This document shows positions 54,775 through 63,777 of a DNA stretch of 64,000 nt, one piece after another. Position numbers and translations under genes: made by a program. Under the pieces are notes generated by a model. It saw only the letters and a program-made list of their open reading frames with translations, made no database searches and was not told the DNA's origin. How positions within the stretch are numbered: position 1 is the stretch's first letter; every line of letters starts with the position of its first letter. Origin of the DNA: JAWLGZ01 sp041690635 (GTDB lineage: Bacteria; Pseudomonadota; Gammaproteobacteria; Thiohalomonadales; Thiohalomonadaceae); NCBI GenBank assembly GCA_041690635.1, contig JAWLGZ010000003.1:62001-126000 (forward strand), written 5' to 3'.

Positions 54775-55814
54775 TTGAAGGCATCCTTATTCATGGCCCG
54801 CATGCGGGCTTCCTGCTTGGCGACGGTGCCGCGCCGCACCAGGTCCTGCAGATTCTGGTCGAGGGTCTGCATGCCGTACTGCTGACCGGTCTGGATGGCC
54901 GAGTACATCTGGGCCACCTTGTTCTCGCGGATCAGGTTACGGATGGCGGGGGTACCGATCATGATCTCGTGTGCCGCCACGCGGCCGCCGCCGAGCTTCT
55001 TCAGCAGGGTCTGTGAGATGACGGCACGCAGCGATTCGGAAAGCATCGAACGGACCATGTCCTTCTCCGCCGCGGGGAAGACGTCGATGATGCGGTCTAT
55101 GGTCTTGGCCGCCGAGCTGGTGTGCAGGGTACCGAACACCAGGTGACCGGTCTCCGCCGCAGTAAGCGCCAGGCGGATGGTCTCCAGGTCGCGCATCTCA
55201 CCGACCAGGATGACATCCGGGTCCTCACGCAGGGCGGAACGCAGCGCCTCGTTGAAACCGAGGGTGTCCCGGTGCACCTCACGCTGGTTGACCAGGCACT
55301 TTTTCGATTCGTGGACAAACTCGATCGGGTCCTCGACGGTGAGGATGTGCCCATACTCCAGGTTGTTCTTGTAGTCGATCATCGCCGCCAGGGTGGTGGA
55401 CTTACCGGAGCCGGTCGGTCCGGTCACCAGCACGATGCCGCGCGGCTGGTCGGTGATCTCCTTGAACACCTCGGGGCAGTTCAGCTCTTCGAGGGTGAGG
55501 ATGCGCGAAGGGATGGTACGGAAGACGGCGCCGGCACCGCGGTTGTGGTTGAAGGCGTTGACACGGAAGCGGGCAACCCCTTTGATCTCAAAGGAGAAAT
55601 CCGTTTCGAAGAACTCCTCATAGTCCTTGCGCTGCTTGTCGTTCATGATATCGTAAACCAGCGCATGGACCTCCTTGTGCTCCATGGCCGGCACGTTGAT
55701 CTTCCGGATGTCGCCGTCCACGCGGATCATCGGCGGCAAGCCCGCAGAAAGGTGAAGGTCCGAAGCGCCGTTCTTGACGCTGAAGGCAAGCAGCTCGGTG
55801 ATATCCATTGCCAT
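54771..55814 (-). CDS. pilT: PilT, type IV pilus retraction ATPase
   Basis: 347 residues. Walker A TGPTGSGKSTTLAAM, ILTVEDPIEFVHESKK, and VILVGEMRDLETIRLALTAA. Powers pilus retraction and twitching motility. Divergent from yggS, exactly as in many gammaproteobacteria. Confidence 0.97.
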   Translation of the reverse strand: MAMDITELLAFSVKNGASDLHLSAGLPPMIRVDGDIRKINVPAMEHKEVHALVYDIMNDKQRKDYEEFFETDFSFEIKGVARFRVNAFNHNRGAGAVFRTIPSRILTLEELNCPEVFKEITDQPRGIVLVTGPTGSGKSTTLAAMIDYKNNLEYGHILTVEDPIEFVHESKKCLVNQREVHRDTLGFNEALRSALREDPDVILVGEMRDLETIRLALTAAETGHLVFGTLHTSSAAKTIDRIIDVFPAAEKDMVRSMLSESLRAVISQTLLKKLGGGRVAAHEIMIGTPAIRNLIRENKVAQMYSAIQTGQQYGMQTLDQNLQDLVRRGTVAKQEARMRAMNKDAFK

Positions 55815-55915
55815 CTTCGCGTTCCCCTGAAAGTGTGTTGAGTGGGCCGTTTTTCCCTGTGAAATAAGGTGGTCGGCTCGGCAGCGGAGTATAACTTACA
55901 CCACTTACGCCCTAT

Positions 55916-56629
55916 ATGGACAATGTCACAACCGGACTCGAAGGGGTCCGCAGGCGGGTCGCCACCGCCGAGTCCGCCGCCGGGCGGACGCCGGGGTCAG
56001 TGCTGTTGCTGGCGGTGAGCAAGACCAAACCGCCGGAGGCCCTTGCCGCGGCCTATGCCGCGGGACAACGCCACTTCGGCGAGAGCTATCTCCAGGAGGC
56101 GCTCACCAAGCGGGAGCGGTTCGCTCCACCCGACGCGGTGTGGCATTTCATCGGACCGCTGCAGTCCAACAAGACCGGGCCGGTAGCGCAACAGTTCGAC
56201 TGGGTCCACAGCGTGGAGCGGCTCAAGATCGCGCAGCGTCTGAGCGAGCAGCGGCCGGAGGGGATGGAGCCGCTCCAGGTGTGTATCCAGGTCAACGTCA
56301 GCGGTGAGACGAGCAAATCGGGCTGTACCCTGGAGGAGCTGCCGGCGCTGGCGGCAGCTGTCGCCCGACTTCCGCGGCTGCGGCTGCGGGGCCTGATGGC
56401 CATCCCCGCCCCTGAAGATGACCCCGAGGCGCAACGGGCACCGTTCCGCCGCCTTCGGCAGGCACTGGAGGCCCTGAACCGTCAGGGACTGGTGCTGGAT
56501 ACTCTCTCCATGGGCATGTCGGATGATCTGGAGGCGGCAATCGCCGAGGGTGCCACCATCGTGCGCGTGGGAAGCGCACTGTTCGGTGCCCGCGACTACG
56601 GCGAAGCGGCTGGCACCACCTCTATCTAA
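55916..56629 (+). CDS. yggS: YggS/PLPBP, pyridoxal phosphate homeostasis protein
   Basis: 237 residues. The PLP lysine is in LLAVSKTKPPE, and MGMSDDLEAAI with VRVGSALFG complete the barrel. It buffers PLP and affects amino-acid metabolism. First of yggS-proC-yggT-yggU. Confidence 0.96.
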   Translation: MDNVTTGLEGVRRRVATAESAAGRTPGSVLLLAVSKTKPPEALAAAYAAGQRHFGESYLQEALTKRERFAPPDAVWHFIGPLQSNKTGPVAQQFDWVHSVERLKIAQRLSEQRPEGMEPLQVCIQVNVSGETSKSGCTLEELPALAAAVARLPRLRLRGLMAIPAPEDDPEAQRAPFRRLRQALEALNRQGLVLDTLSMGMSDDLEAAIAEGATIVRVGSALFGARDYGEAAGTTSI

Positions 56630-56676
56630 TCGTTATGCTTTGAGCCTCTGTCATTAACCCTCCCACACCCTGAACT

Positions 56677-57504
56677 ATGGAAAAAGCAGCCATCGGCTTC
56701 ATCGGCGGCGGGAACATGGCGAGCAGCCTCATTGGCGGACTGATCGCCGACGGGACACCGCCCGAACGCATCTCCGTCGCCGACCCGGATGACGACAGGC
56801 GTGCCCACGCCGCACGGCATTTCGGCATCCACACCACGGCGGACAACAGCGCGCTGACCGCCGCCTGCGACGTAGTGGTGCTGGCGGTCAAACCACAGGT
56901 GATGCGGCCGGTCTGCGAGGCGATTGCCGAACCGGTCCGTACGCGCAACCCGCTGGTGGTCTCGGTGGCCGCGGGGGTCCGTATCGCCGACATGGAGCGG
57001 TGGCTGGGCGGCGAGCCGGCCGTTGTCCGCACCATGCCCAATACCCCCGCCATGGTGCAGAGCGGGGCAACCGCCCTCTATGCCAATGAGCGGGCCGGCG
57101 CCCGGGAAAAGGAGTTGGCCGAGGCGATCATGCGCGCGGTCGGCCTCACCCTGTGGGTCGAAGACGAGATGCTGATGGACGCGGTCACCGCGGTCTCCGG
57201 CAGCGGCCCCGCCTATTTCTTCCTGGTGATGGAGATGCTGGAGGAGGCGGGTACGCGGCTCGGCCTCTCCCGTGATCAGGCCCGCCTGCTCTCGCTCCAG
57301 ACCGCCTTCGGCGCGGCAAAGATGGCGCTGGAGAGCGAAGAGGGGACCGATCGCCTGCGCGAGCGGGTCACCTCACCGGGCGGCACCACCGAACGGGCGA
57401 TCGGCGTACTGCAACAGGCGGATATACGCGCCCTGTTCGAGCGGGCGGTAACCGCCGCACGCGATCGCAGCCGGGAACTGGCCGACCTGCTGGGGAAACA
57501 GTAA
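56677..57504 (+). CDS. proC: Pyrroline-5-carboxylate reductase
   Basis: 275 residues. NAD(P)-binding GFIGGGNMASSLIGGLI, VSGSGPAYFFLVMEML and TSPGGTTERAIGVL. Last step of proline synthesis. The stop overlaps the yggT start by one base. Confidence 0.97.
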   Translation: MEKAAIGFIGGGNMASSLIGGLIADGTPPERISVADPDDDRRAHAARHFGIHTTADNSALTAACDVVVLAVKPQVMRPVCEAIAEPVRTRNPLVVSVAAGVRIADMERWLGGEPAVVRTMPNTPAMVQSGATALYANERAGAREKELAEAIMRAVGLTLWVEDEMLMDAVTAVSGSGPAYFFLVMEMLEEAGTRLGLSRDQARLLSLQTAFGAAKMALESEEGTDRLRERVTSPGGTTERAIGVLQQADIRALFERAVTAARDRSRELADLLGKQ

Positions 57505-58055
57505 TGGGCGCCCCGACCTCACCGTTCGCCTTTCTGATCACCACCCTGTTCAGCCTGTACATCCTGACCGTGATGCTCCGCTTCCTGCTGCAATGGGTGC
57601 GGGCCGACTTCTACAACCCGGTCTCCCAGTTCCTGGTCAAGATCACCAATCCGCCGCTCAGGCCACTGCGCCGGGTCATTCCCGGTGTGGCGGGGATCGA
57701 TCTCGCCGCGGTGGTGTTGATGCTGTTTTTGCAGATGCTGAGCCTGTGGCTCGTCAGCCTGATAGCCGGTATCGATCCAACGGTGGCCGGCCTGCTGATA
57801 GGCTCGGTGATCCAGCTCATCGGGCTCACCTTCAACATCTTCATCTTCGCCATCCTGATCCAGGCCATCCTGAGCTGGGTCAACCCGGGCGCCTATAATC
57901 CGGTGGCACACATCCTCCATGACCTGACCGCCCCGGTGTTGCGGCCGGTCCGTCGGGTGCTGCCGCCCATCTCCGGGATCGACCTCTCGCCGCTGGTGGC
58001 GATCATTGGTCTGCAGTTCATAAAGATGCTGTTTTTCTCACTGCTGCCCTGGTGA
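57504..58055 (+). CDS. yggT: YggT family membrane protein
   Basis: 183 residues with two YGGT repeats (YNPVSQFLVKITNPPLRPLR and YNPVAHILHDLTAPVLRPVR) and four hydrophobic helices. Function in ion or osmotic homeostasis is suggested for the family. Overlaps yggU by four bases. Confidence 0.95.
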   Translation: MGAPTSPFAFLITTLFSLYILTVMLRFLLQWVRADFYNPVSQFLVKITNPPLRPLRRVIPGVAGIDLAAVVLMLFLQMLSLWLVSLIAGIDPTVAGLLIGSVIQLIGLTFNIFIFAILIQAILSWVNPGAYNPVAHILHDLTAPVLRPVRRVLPPISGIDLSPLVAIIGLQFIKMLFFSLLPW

Positions 58056-58354
58056 GTGAACCCTGGTATCAGTGGCAGGGTGACGATCTTGCCCTCAAGG
58101 TGCGAGTTCAACCGCGGGCTTCCCGGGATGAGATCGTCGGCCCCCACGGCGACAGCCTGAAGGTCCGCATCACCGCACCACCGGTAGACGGCAAGGCCAA
58201 CGCCCACCTGATTCGGTATCTCGCCGGGGCATTCGGCGTCGGCAAAGGGGAGGTACAGATTGCTGCCGGTGAGACCGGGCGCGACAAGCGGCTGGTGATC
58301 AACCACCCGCGCAGACTGCCGCCGGAGGCGGAGATCGCCCCCTGCCGAAGGTGA
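58052..58354 (+). CDS. yggU: YggU/DUF167 protein
   Basis: 100 residues from a GTG start. DUF167 pattern VRVQPRASRDEIVGPHGDSL and APPVDGKANAHLI. Unknown function; always near yggT. A weak hairpin with a short T run follows (about 58380-58402). Confidence 0.93.
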   Translation: MSEPWYQWQGDDLALKVRVQPRASRDEIVGPHGDSLKVRITAPPVDGKANAHLIRYLAGAFGVGKGEVQIAAGETGRDKRLVINHPRRLPPEAEIAPCRR

Positions 58355-58473
58355 ACACCTCCCGAAAATCGGGGTGAATCGCTTGTTAAAGCGAGCGTTT
58401 TCCAATATATGTTGTGGAGCCGCGGAAAGGAGGCTTTCCCCGGCACGTGCCCCAAACGCCGGAGCAAAACTCG

Positions 58474-60438
58474 ATGGCAGCAAAGCGTTTCGACCAACAG
58501 ATGCAGGCCTACGGGCGCTGGAAAAGCGACCTGACCGCCGCTATCGAGCGCTATCAGCGTTGGCGCGACGCCAATGGCATGGGCGATGCGGAGGAGGAGA
58601 TCCGGATCTATGAAACCCTTCAGAGCCTTAAGTCGGATCGACTGACGGTCGCCTTCGTGGCCGAATTCGCCCGCGGCAAGACCGAACTCATCAACGCCAT
58701 CTTTTTCTCCGAATACGACCGCCGGCTACTCCCTTCCGAGGCGGGGCGCACCACCATGTGCCCGACCGAGCTCTTCTTCGATGACGATCACGGGAGCGCC
58801 TACGTGCGGCTGCTGCCGATCGAGACCCGCCTCAAGGAGACCAGCATCGCCGAGTACAAGGCGGAGCCGATCCACTGGACCAGTATCGATCTGGAACTGG
58901 ACAACCCGGACAGCATGGCCGAGGCGTTCCACGAGATTGTGAAGGTGAAGCGGGTTTCTTTGGAGGAGGCACGTGCGCTCGGTCTCTACGGCGAGGATGA
59001 ACTGCCGCCCCCGGGCGAGGCACCCGGCGTGGAGGTGCCGGTCTGGCGCCACGCGCTGATCAGCTTCCCCCACCCCCTGCTCAAACAGGGGCTGGTCATC
59101 CTGGACACTCCCGGCCTGAACGCCCTCGGCAGCGAGCCTGAATTGACGCTCAGCATGCTGCCCAATGCCCAGGCGGTAGTGTTCGTACTTGCCGCCGATA
59201 CCGGTGTCACCAAGTCCGATCTGGATATGTGGCAGGCAAATGTGAAACCGCTGCGTAACGGCCACGATCAGGGACTGGTGGTGGTGCTGAACAAGGTCGA
59301 CACCCTGTGGGATGAACTCAAGAGCCCCGACCAGATCGCCGCCAGCGTGGAACAACAGCGGCACCGCGCGGCGGAGTCGCTGGGTATCGATGTGGGTCAC
59401 ATCTTCCCCGCCTCGGCACAAAAGGGGCTGCTGGCCAAGATCCGACACGATGGGGAGCTGCTGGAGCGGAGCAACATCCCGACCCTGGAGGGGATCCTCG
59501 CCGGTGACGTGCTGCCCCACAAGCAGAAGCTGGTGCAGGAGCATGTTCGCGAGGGAATCGGCGGCATGGTCAGGGAGACCCACGACCTGCTCGCCTCCCG
59601 GCTCAAGGCAGCGAAAAAGCAGCTCGACGAACTGCAGGGCCTGAGCGGAAAGAACAATGAGGTGATAGAACACCTCATGAAGACCACGCGGGAGGAGCAG
59701 GCCGCCTATTACAAGAATGTGGAGAGCTTCCAGGCCAACAAACGCCTGCTCGCGGAACAGAGCCGCAAGCTCATGGAACTGCTAAGCCTGTCGGCGCTGG
59801 ACCAGTTGGTGGCCACCACCCGCAAGGAGATGAGCGACAGCTGGACCACCGGCGGCCTCAAGCGGGGCATGAAAACCTTCTTCGACGGGGTGGCCGTCCG
59901 CATGCAGGAGGTGGACGAGTATTCCGAGCAGCTCAACCGATTGGTGCTCACCGTCTACCGCAAATTCCACCAGGAGCACGGCATCACCGAGATCAAGCCG
60001 GCCCTCTATCTCACCGACAAGTACACCAAGGAGCTGAATCGCCTTTACGAGGAGGCGGAGGCGTTCCGCAACAGCCCCGTCACCACCATGACCGAGCAGA
60101 GCTTCGTGGTGAAGAAATTTTTCATCTCGTTGGTGAGCCACGCGCGCAACATCTTCTTCAAGGCGCGCAGCGACGCGGAACAGTGGAGCAAGGCGGTGAT
60201 GTCGCCGCTGGTGCAGCAGATCAAGGACCATAAGGGCCACATGGAGCAGCGACTGGAGAATCTACGCAAGATCAACGAGTCGCGCGATACGTTACAGTCG
60301 CGCATCGAGGAGCTGGAGAAGATTACCCGGGTCCAGGCCCGTCACTTCGGTGAGATTCGCGCCATACTTGAGGCTATCAACCGGCCCATCGAGGAGGAGC
60401 CCGCCCCGGCCGCTGCCGTAGCCGGCGCCGGAGGGTGA
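58474..60438 (+). CDS. Bacterial dynamin-like GTPase
   Basis: 654 residues from the ATG at 58474 (GGAG upstream). GTPase motifs: G1 AEFARGKTELINAI near 63-76 (GKT in place of GKS), G3 DTPGLNALGSE near 210, G4 NKVD near 273. A long helical part (about 370-640) has amphipathic segments (FFISLVSHARNIFFKARS). Bacterial dynamin-like proteins bind or remodel membranes. Inserted between yggU and the DUF4426 gene. Partner unknown. Confidence 0.85.
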   Translation: MAAKRFDQQMQAYGRWKSDLTAAIERYQRWRDANGMGDAEEEIRIYETLQSLKSDRLTVAFVAEFARGKTELINAIFFSEYDRRLLPSEAGRTTMCPTELFFDDDHGSAYVRLLPIETRLKETSIAEYKAEPIHWTSIDLELDNPDSMAEAFHEIVKVKRVSLEEARALGLYGEDELPPPGEAPGVEVPVWRHALISFPHPLLKQGLVILDTPGLNALGSEPELTLSMLPNAQAVVFVLAADTGVTKSDLDMWQANVKPLRNGHDQGLVVVLNKVDTLWDELKSPDQIAASVEQQRHRAAESLGIDVGHIFPASAQKGLLAKIRHDGELLERSNIPTLEGILAGDVLPHKQKLVQEHVREGIGGMVRETHDLLASRLKAAKKQLDELQGLSGKNNEVIEHLMKTTREEQAAYYKNVESFQANKRLLAEQSRKLMELLSLSALDQLVATTRKEMSDSWTTGGLKRGMKTFFDGVAVRMQEVDEYSEQLNRLVLTVYRKFHQEHGITEIKPALYLTDKYTKELNRLYEEAEAFRNSPVTTMTEQSFVVKKFFISLVSHARNIFFKARSDAEQWSKAVMSPLVQQIKDHKGHMEQRLENLRKINESRDTLQSRIEELEKITRVQARHFGEIRAILEAINRPIEEEPAPAAAVAGAGG

Positions 60439-60484
60439 TTCCAACCGGTCGCCTCGACCGGGCTGAAGCCAAGAGGAGGCTGCC

Positions 60485-60919
60485 GTGAAACTGCTATCGA
60501 TCCTTTTCGGTGCGCTTTTCCTGTTCGGAACCGCCAATGCGGAACAGGCCGTCGAATACGGCGACTACCGCATCCACTACAGCGCATTCAGCTCCCACAT
60601 GCTCCACCCCGACGTGGCGCACGCCCACCGGCTCCCCCGCAGCCGCTATCGCGGCATCCTCAACATCACCGTGCAGAAGAAACAGGGTGAAAACGGCTGG
60701 GAGGCGGTGCCCGCCCGCGTCAGCGCCCGAGCGGTGAATTCGGCCCAACAACTCAAGCAGTTCCCGATGCGCGAGTTGCGCGACGGCCGGTCGGTCTACT
60801 ACATCGGCAGCTTCCCGGTGGCAAACAGCGAACTGCTCGATTTCGATGTCCAGGTCACTGCACTGGGGGAGAGGGAACCGATGGATGTCCGCTTCCGGCA
60901 GCAGTTCTTCATCGACTGA
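60485..60919 (+). CDS. DUF4426 secreted protein
   Basis: 144 residues with a signal peptide (MKLLSILFGALFLFGTANA). DUF4426 pattern YRIHYSAFSSHMLHPDVA, FPVANSELLDFDVQV and the C-terminal RFRQQFFID. The family is usually in the proC-yggT-metX/metW region of gammaproteobacteria; metXW are not seen here. Function unknown. Confidence 0.88.
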   Translation: MKLLSILFGALFLFGTANAEQAVEYGDYRIHYSAFSSHMLHPDVAHAHRLPRSRYRGILNITVQKKQGENGWEAVPARVSARAVNSAQQLKQFPMRELRDGRSVYYIGSFPVANSELLDFDVQVTALGEREPMDVRFRQQFFID

Positions 60920-60964
60920 CACAGGCCACCGGCGGGGCTCTCGCAGAGACTAAGTTCTTCCAGT

Positions 60965-61660
60965 TCAAAGAAAGGCCTGGGCGACAGACCAGAGACCGAA
61001 CAGGATGACCGCGGCACCAGCGACGCGGCGCACCGCCTGTTTGCGGAGGAAGGCGGAGAGACGTGCGGCGAAGAACCCCATCGCCAGCAGGTTCGGCAGG
61101 GTGCCGAGGCCGAAGCCGGCCATCAGCAGTGCCCCCTCCACCACCCCGCCCGCACTCAACGACCAGATGAGGACGCTGTAGACCAGCCCGCAGGGCAGCC
61201 AGCCCCACACCAGTCCGAACAGGAGCGCCTGCGGCACGCTGCTAACTGGGAGCAGACGGCGGCCGAACGGCTCCAGACGGCGCCAGACCCCGCCGCCGAT
61301 CCGCTCCAGGCGCGCCACCCCGTACCACCAGCCGGCCAGATACAACCCCAGCGCGACCATGAACAGGCCCGCCACCATCTGTAGCACCAGGCGGACATCG
61401 TGCAGCGCCGCCATGCGGGCTGCGGCCAGCCCGAGCCCGCCCATCAGCGCACCGGCTGCGGCATAGCTCAGCAGGCGCCCCAGGTTGTAGGCGAGGAGAA
61501 ACGGTACGACCCCCGCCACTCGCCCGCGCACCGACTCGGGCAGCCCAAAGCCGAGCGCCCCCACGACGCCGCCGCACATGCCGACGCAGTGGACACCTCC
61601 GGTGAGCCCCACCAGGAAGGCGGCAGCCAGGGTGGCAGTATCAACCCCGAGGCCGTTCAC
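60965..61660 (-). CDS. TauE/SafE-like membrane protein
   Basis: 231 residues from a GTG start at 61660 that overlaps the upstream ampG stop (GTGA). Six to seven hydrophobic segments; conserved GLTGGVHCVGMCGG and GLVWGWLPCGLVYS with paired cysteines match the sulfite exporter TauE/SafE-like (cytochrome biogenesis-type) family often near cbb3 oxidase genes. Substrate unknown. Confidence 0.85.
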   Translation of the reverse strand: MNGLGVDTATLAAAFLVGLTGGVHCVGMCGGVVGALGFGLPESVRGRVAGVVPFLLAYNLGRLLSYAAAGALMGGLGLAAARMAALHDVRLVLQMVAGLFMVALGLYLAGWWYGVARLERIGGGVWRRLEPFGRRLLPVSSVPQALLFGLVWGWLPCGLVYSVLIWSLSAGGVVEGALLMAGFGLGTLPNLLAMGFFAARLSAFLRKQAVRRVAGAAVILFGLWSVAQAFL

Positions 61661-62919
61661 CGTGCCGGCTCCGCGACCATCGCCTCCTCCTGGCGGAATC
61701 GGCCGATCCGGGTGAGAAGCCACAGCCCCGGTATGGCGATCACCGTGCAGAAAATGAAGAAACCAAACCAGCCGAGCCCTTCGGCCAGATAACCGGTGGG
61801 CGCCGAGGCGAGCACCCGCGGCACGCCCATCAGGCTGCTGAGCAGTGCATACTGTGTGGCGGTGAAACGCCGGTTGGTGAGACTGGCCATAAACGCGACG
61901 TAGGCGGCCGTCCCCATCCCCCCGGAGAGATTTTCGAAGGCGATCACCGCCGCCAGCCAGGCCAGGTCGTGCCCCACCAGCACCAGAACAGCAAAACCGG
62001 CCGTGGAGACTGCCTGCAGGATCCCGAACGACCAGAGCGCCCGCATGATCCCGATCCGCAGGATCAGCACCCCGCCGACCAGCCCGCCGATGATAGTGGC
62101 CCAGAACCCGAACAGCTTCACCACCGCGCCGATCTCGGTCTTGGAGTACCCCATATCCAGGTAGAAGGGGGTGGTGAGGGCGGCTGCCATGGTGTCGCCC
62201 AGCTTGTAGAGCAGGATGAAGGCGAGCATGGTCAGGGCGCCGTGGCGGCGGAAATAGTCGGTAAACGGTTCGATGACTGCCGCCCGCAAGGTGCGCGGTG
62301 TCCCTTCGGCCACCTGCGGCTCGCGGGCGAGCAGGGTGGTGATAACGCCCACCAGAACGGTGGCCGCCATCAGCAGGTAGACCGTGCGGAAGGTGAAATG
62401 ATCAGCGAGTATCAGGCCACCGCTGCCGGCCAGCAGCATGCCGACCCGGTAGCCGTTCACGTAGAGCGCCGAGCCGAGCCCCAGCTCCTCGTCGGCCAGA
62501 TCCTCGCGCCGATAGGCATCGATGACGATGTCCTGGGAAGCGGAGAAGAAGGTGACCAGGAAGGCGATGCCGGCCACCAGCCAGGGGCTCTCGGCCGGGC
62601 TCGCCAACCCCAGTGACGCGATGGCCAGCATCAGAGCCACCTGAAAACCGAGCAGCCAGCCGCGGCGCCGGCCGAACAACCGGGGCGTGAAACGGTCCAA
62701 CAGCGGCGCCCAGAGGAACTTGAGGGTGTAGGGCAGTCCCACCAGGGCAAACAGGCCGATCACCGCCAGGTCCACCCCGGACTCCCGCATCCAGGCCTGC
62801 AGCACCGAGCCGGTCAGCAGCAGCGGCATGCCGCTGGCGAAGCCCATCATGAAGGCGACCACCATGCGGGCGCTGAAAACTGAGCGCCATATTCCGGGTG
62901 TACCTTGGATTCTGACCAT
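61657..62919 (-). CDS. ampG: AmpG-type MFS muropeptide permease
   Basis: 420 residues with 12 predicted helices. AmpG-like motifs: FASGMPLLLTGSVLQAWMRE, FLWAPLLDRF, ASQDIVIDAYRREDL, and NLSGGMGTAAYVAFMASLTN. Imports anhydromuropeptides for wall recycling. Coupled to the TauE-like gene. Confidence 0.9.
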   Translation of the reverse strand: MVRIQGTPGIWRSVFSARMVVAFMMGFASGMPLLLTGSVLQAWMRESGVDLAVIGLFALVGLPYTLKFLWAPLLDRFTPRLFGRRRGWLLGFQVALMLAIASLGLASPAESPWLVAGIAFLVTFFSASQDIVIDAYRREDLADEELGLGSALYVNGYRVGMLLAGSGGLILADHFTFRTVYLLMAATVLVGVITTLLAREPQVAEGTPRTLRAAVIEPFTDYFRRHGALTMLAFILLYKLGDTMAAALTTPFYLDMGYSKTEIGAVVKLFGFWATIIGGLVGGVLILRIGIMRALWSFGILQAVSTAGFAVLVLVGHDLAWLAAVIAFENLSGGMGTAAYVAFMASLTNRRFTATQYALLSSLMGVPRVLASAPTGYLAEGLGWFGFFIFCTVIAIPGLWLLTRIGRFRQEEAMVAEPAR

Positions 62920-63076
62920 CTGCCGTCGCCGTCAAGAGGGCTCGCATGCTACGCCGAGCGGTGCATCATCGCACGCCACCCGATCACCGACTACCGCCGC
63001 AACCCACAACAGTTGATCTTGTCCAACAAAGCGGTCATGTTGACCGTTTACCCGCCAGCCGCTTGGTGCACCGCCT

Positions 63077-63769
63077 ATGCCGAAGGACCCGCAGGAGATT
63101 ATCCAGACCCTGGCCCGTGTCACCCTGCACGGGGACCAGCCAAGAAGCGTTGCCGCGCCGCCCCTCCCCACCGTGACCCTCTCCCGGGACCACGGCTCCG
63201 GCGGTGATACCGTCGCACGGCTGCTTGCGGAGAGGCTCGGGGTTGAAATCTATGACCGGCAGATCCTGGACGCGGTGGCGGAGGCGGCCAACGCCAGGCC
63301 GGAACTGATGGCTCAGCTCGACGAAAAGGTGGAGCGGCGCAAGGATTCCTGGTTCTACGCGCTGTTCACCGGCCAGAACGCCTTTATGACCAGCTACCGT
63401 CACCACTTGGTGAACGTGCTTCTCGGGCTCTCCGCCCAGGGCGGCATCATCGTCGGCCGCGGCGCCCATTTCGTGCTCGCCAACCATCCGGTCTTGCGGC
63501 TGCGCATTGTCGGCTCGGAACAGCGCTGCGCCGAACGGCTGGCCGCCGCCGGTGCGCAGGATGAACAAGCCGCACGGGAGGAGGTGCGGCGCATCAATGC
63601 CGAACGCGAAAAGTTTCTCTGGAACCTGTTCCGCCAGCGGCTGAACACCCCCTCGCGATTCGACCTGGTGCTCAACACCGACCATTTTCGTGACGACTGG
63701 GATGCGGTCACCGAACTGGTGATCCAGGCCATGCGCTCCATGGGCCTCCCCGTCGGCTCGACGAAATAG
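63077..63769 (+). CDS. Cytidylate kinase-like family protein
   Basis: 230 residues. P-loop-like VTLSRDHGSGGDTVARLLAE, then IYDRQILDAVAEA and IIVGRGAHFVLAN, matching the cytidylate-kinase-like (PF13189) family found as stand-alone proteins. It differs from Cmk; the phosphate acceptor is unknown. Stop lies eight bases before the epsilon-like gene, suggesting co-transcription. Confidence 0.8.
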   Translation: MPKDPQEIIQTLARVTLHGDQPRSVAAPPLPTVTLSRDHGSGGDTVARLLAERLGVEIYDRQILDAVAEAANARPELMAQLDEKVERRKDSWFYALFTGQNAFMTSYRHHLVNVLLGLSAQGGIIVGRGAHFVLANHPVLRLRIVGSEQRCAERLAAAGAQDEQAAREEVRRINAEREKFLWNLFRQRLNTPSRFDLVLNTDHFRDDWDAVTELVIQAMRSMGLPVGSTK

Positions 63770-63777
63770 GAGTTCAT

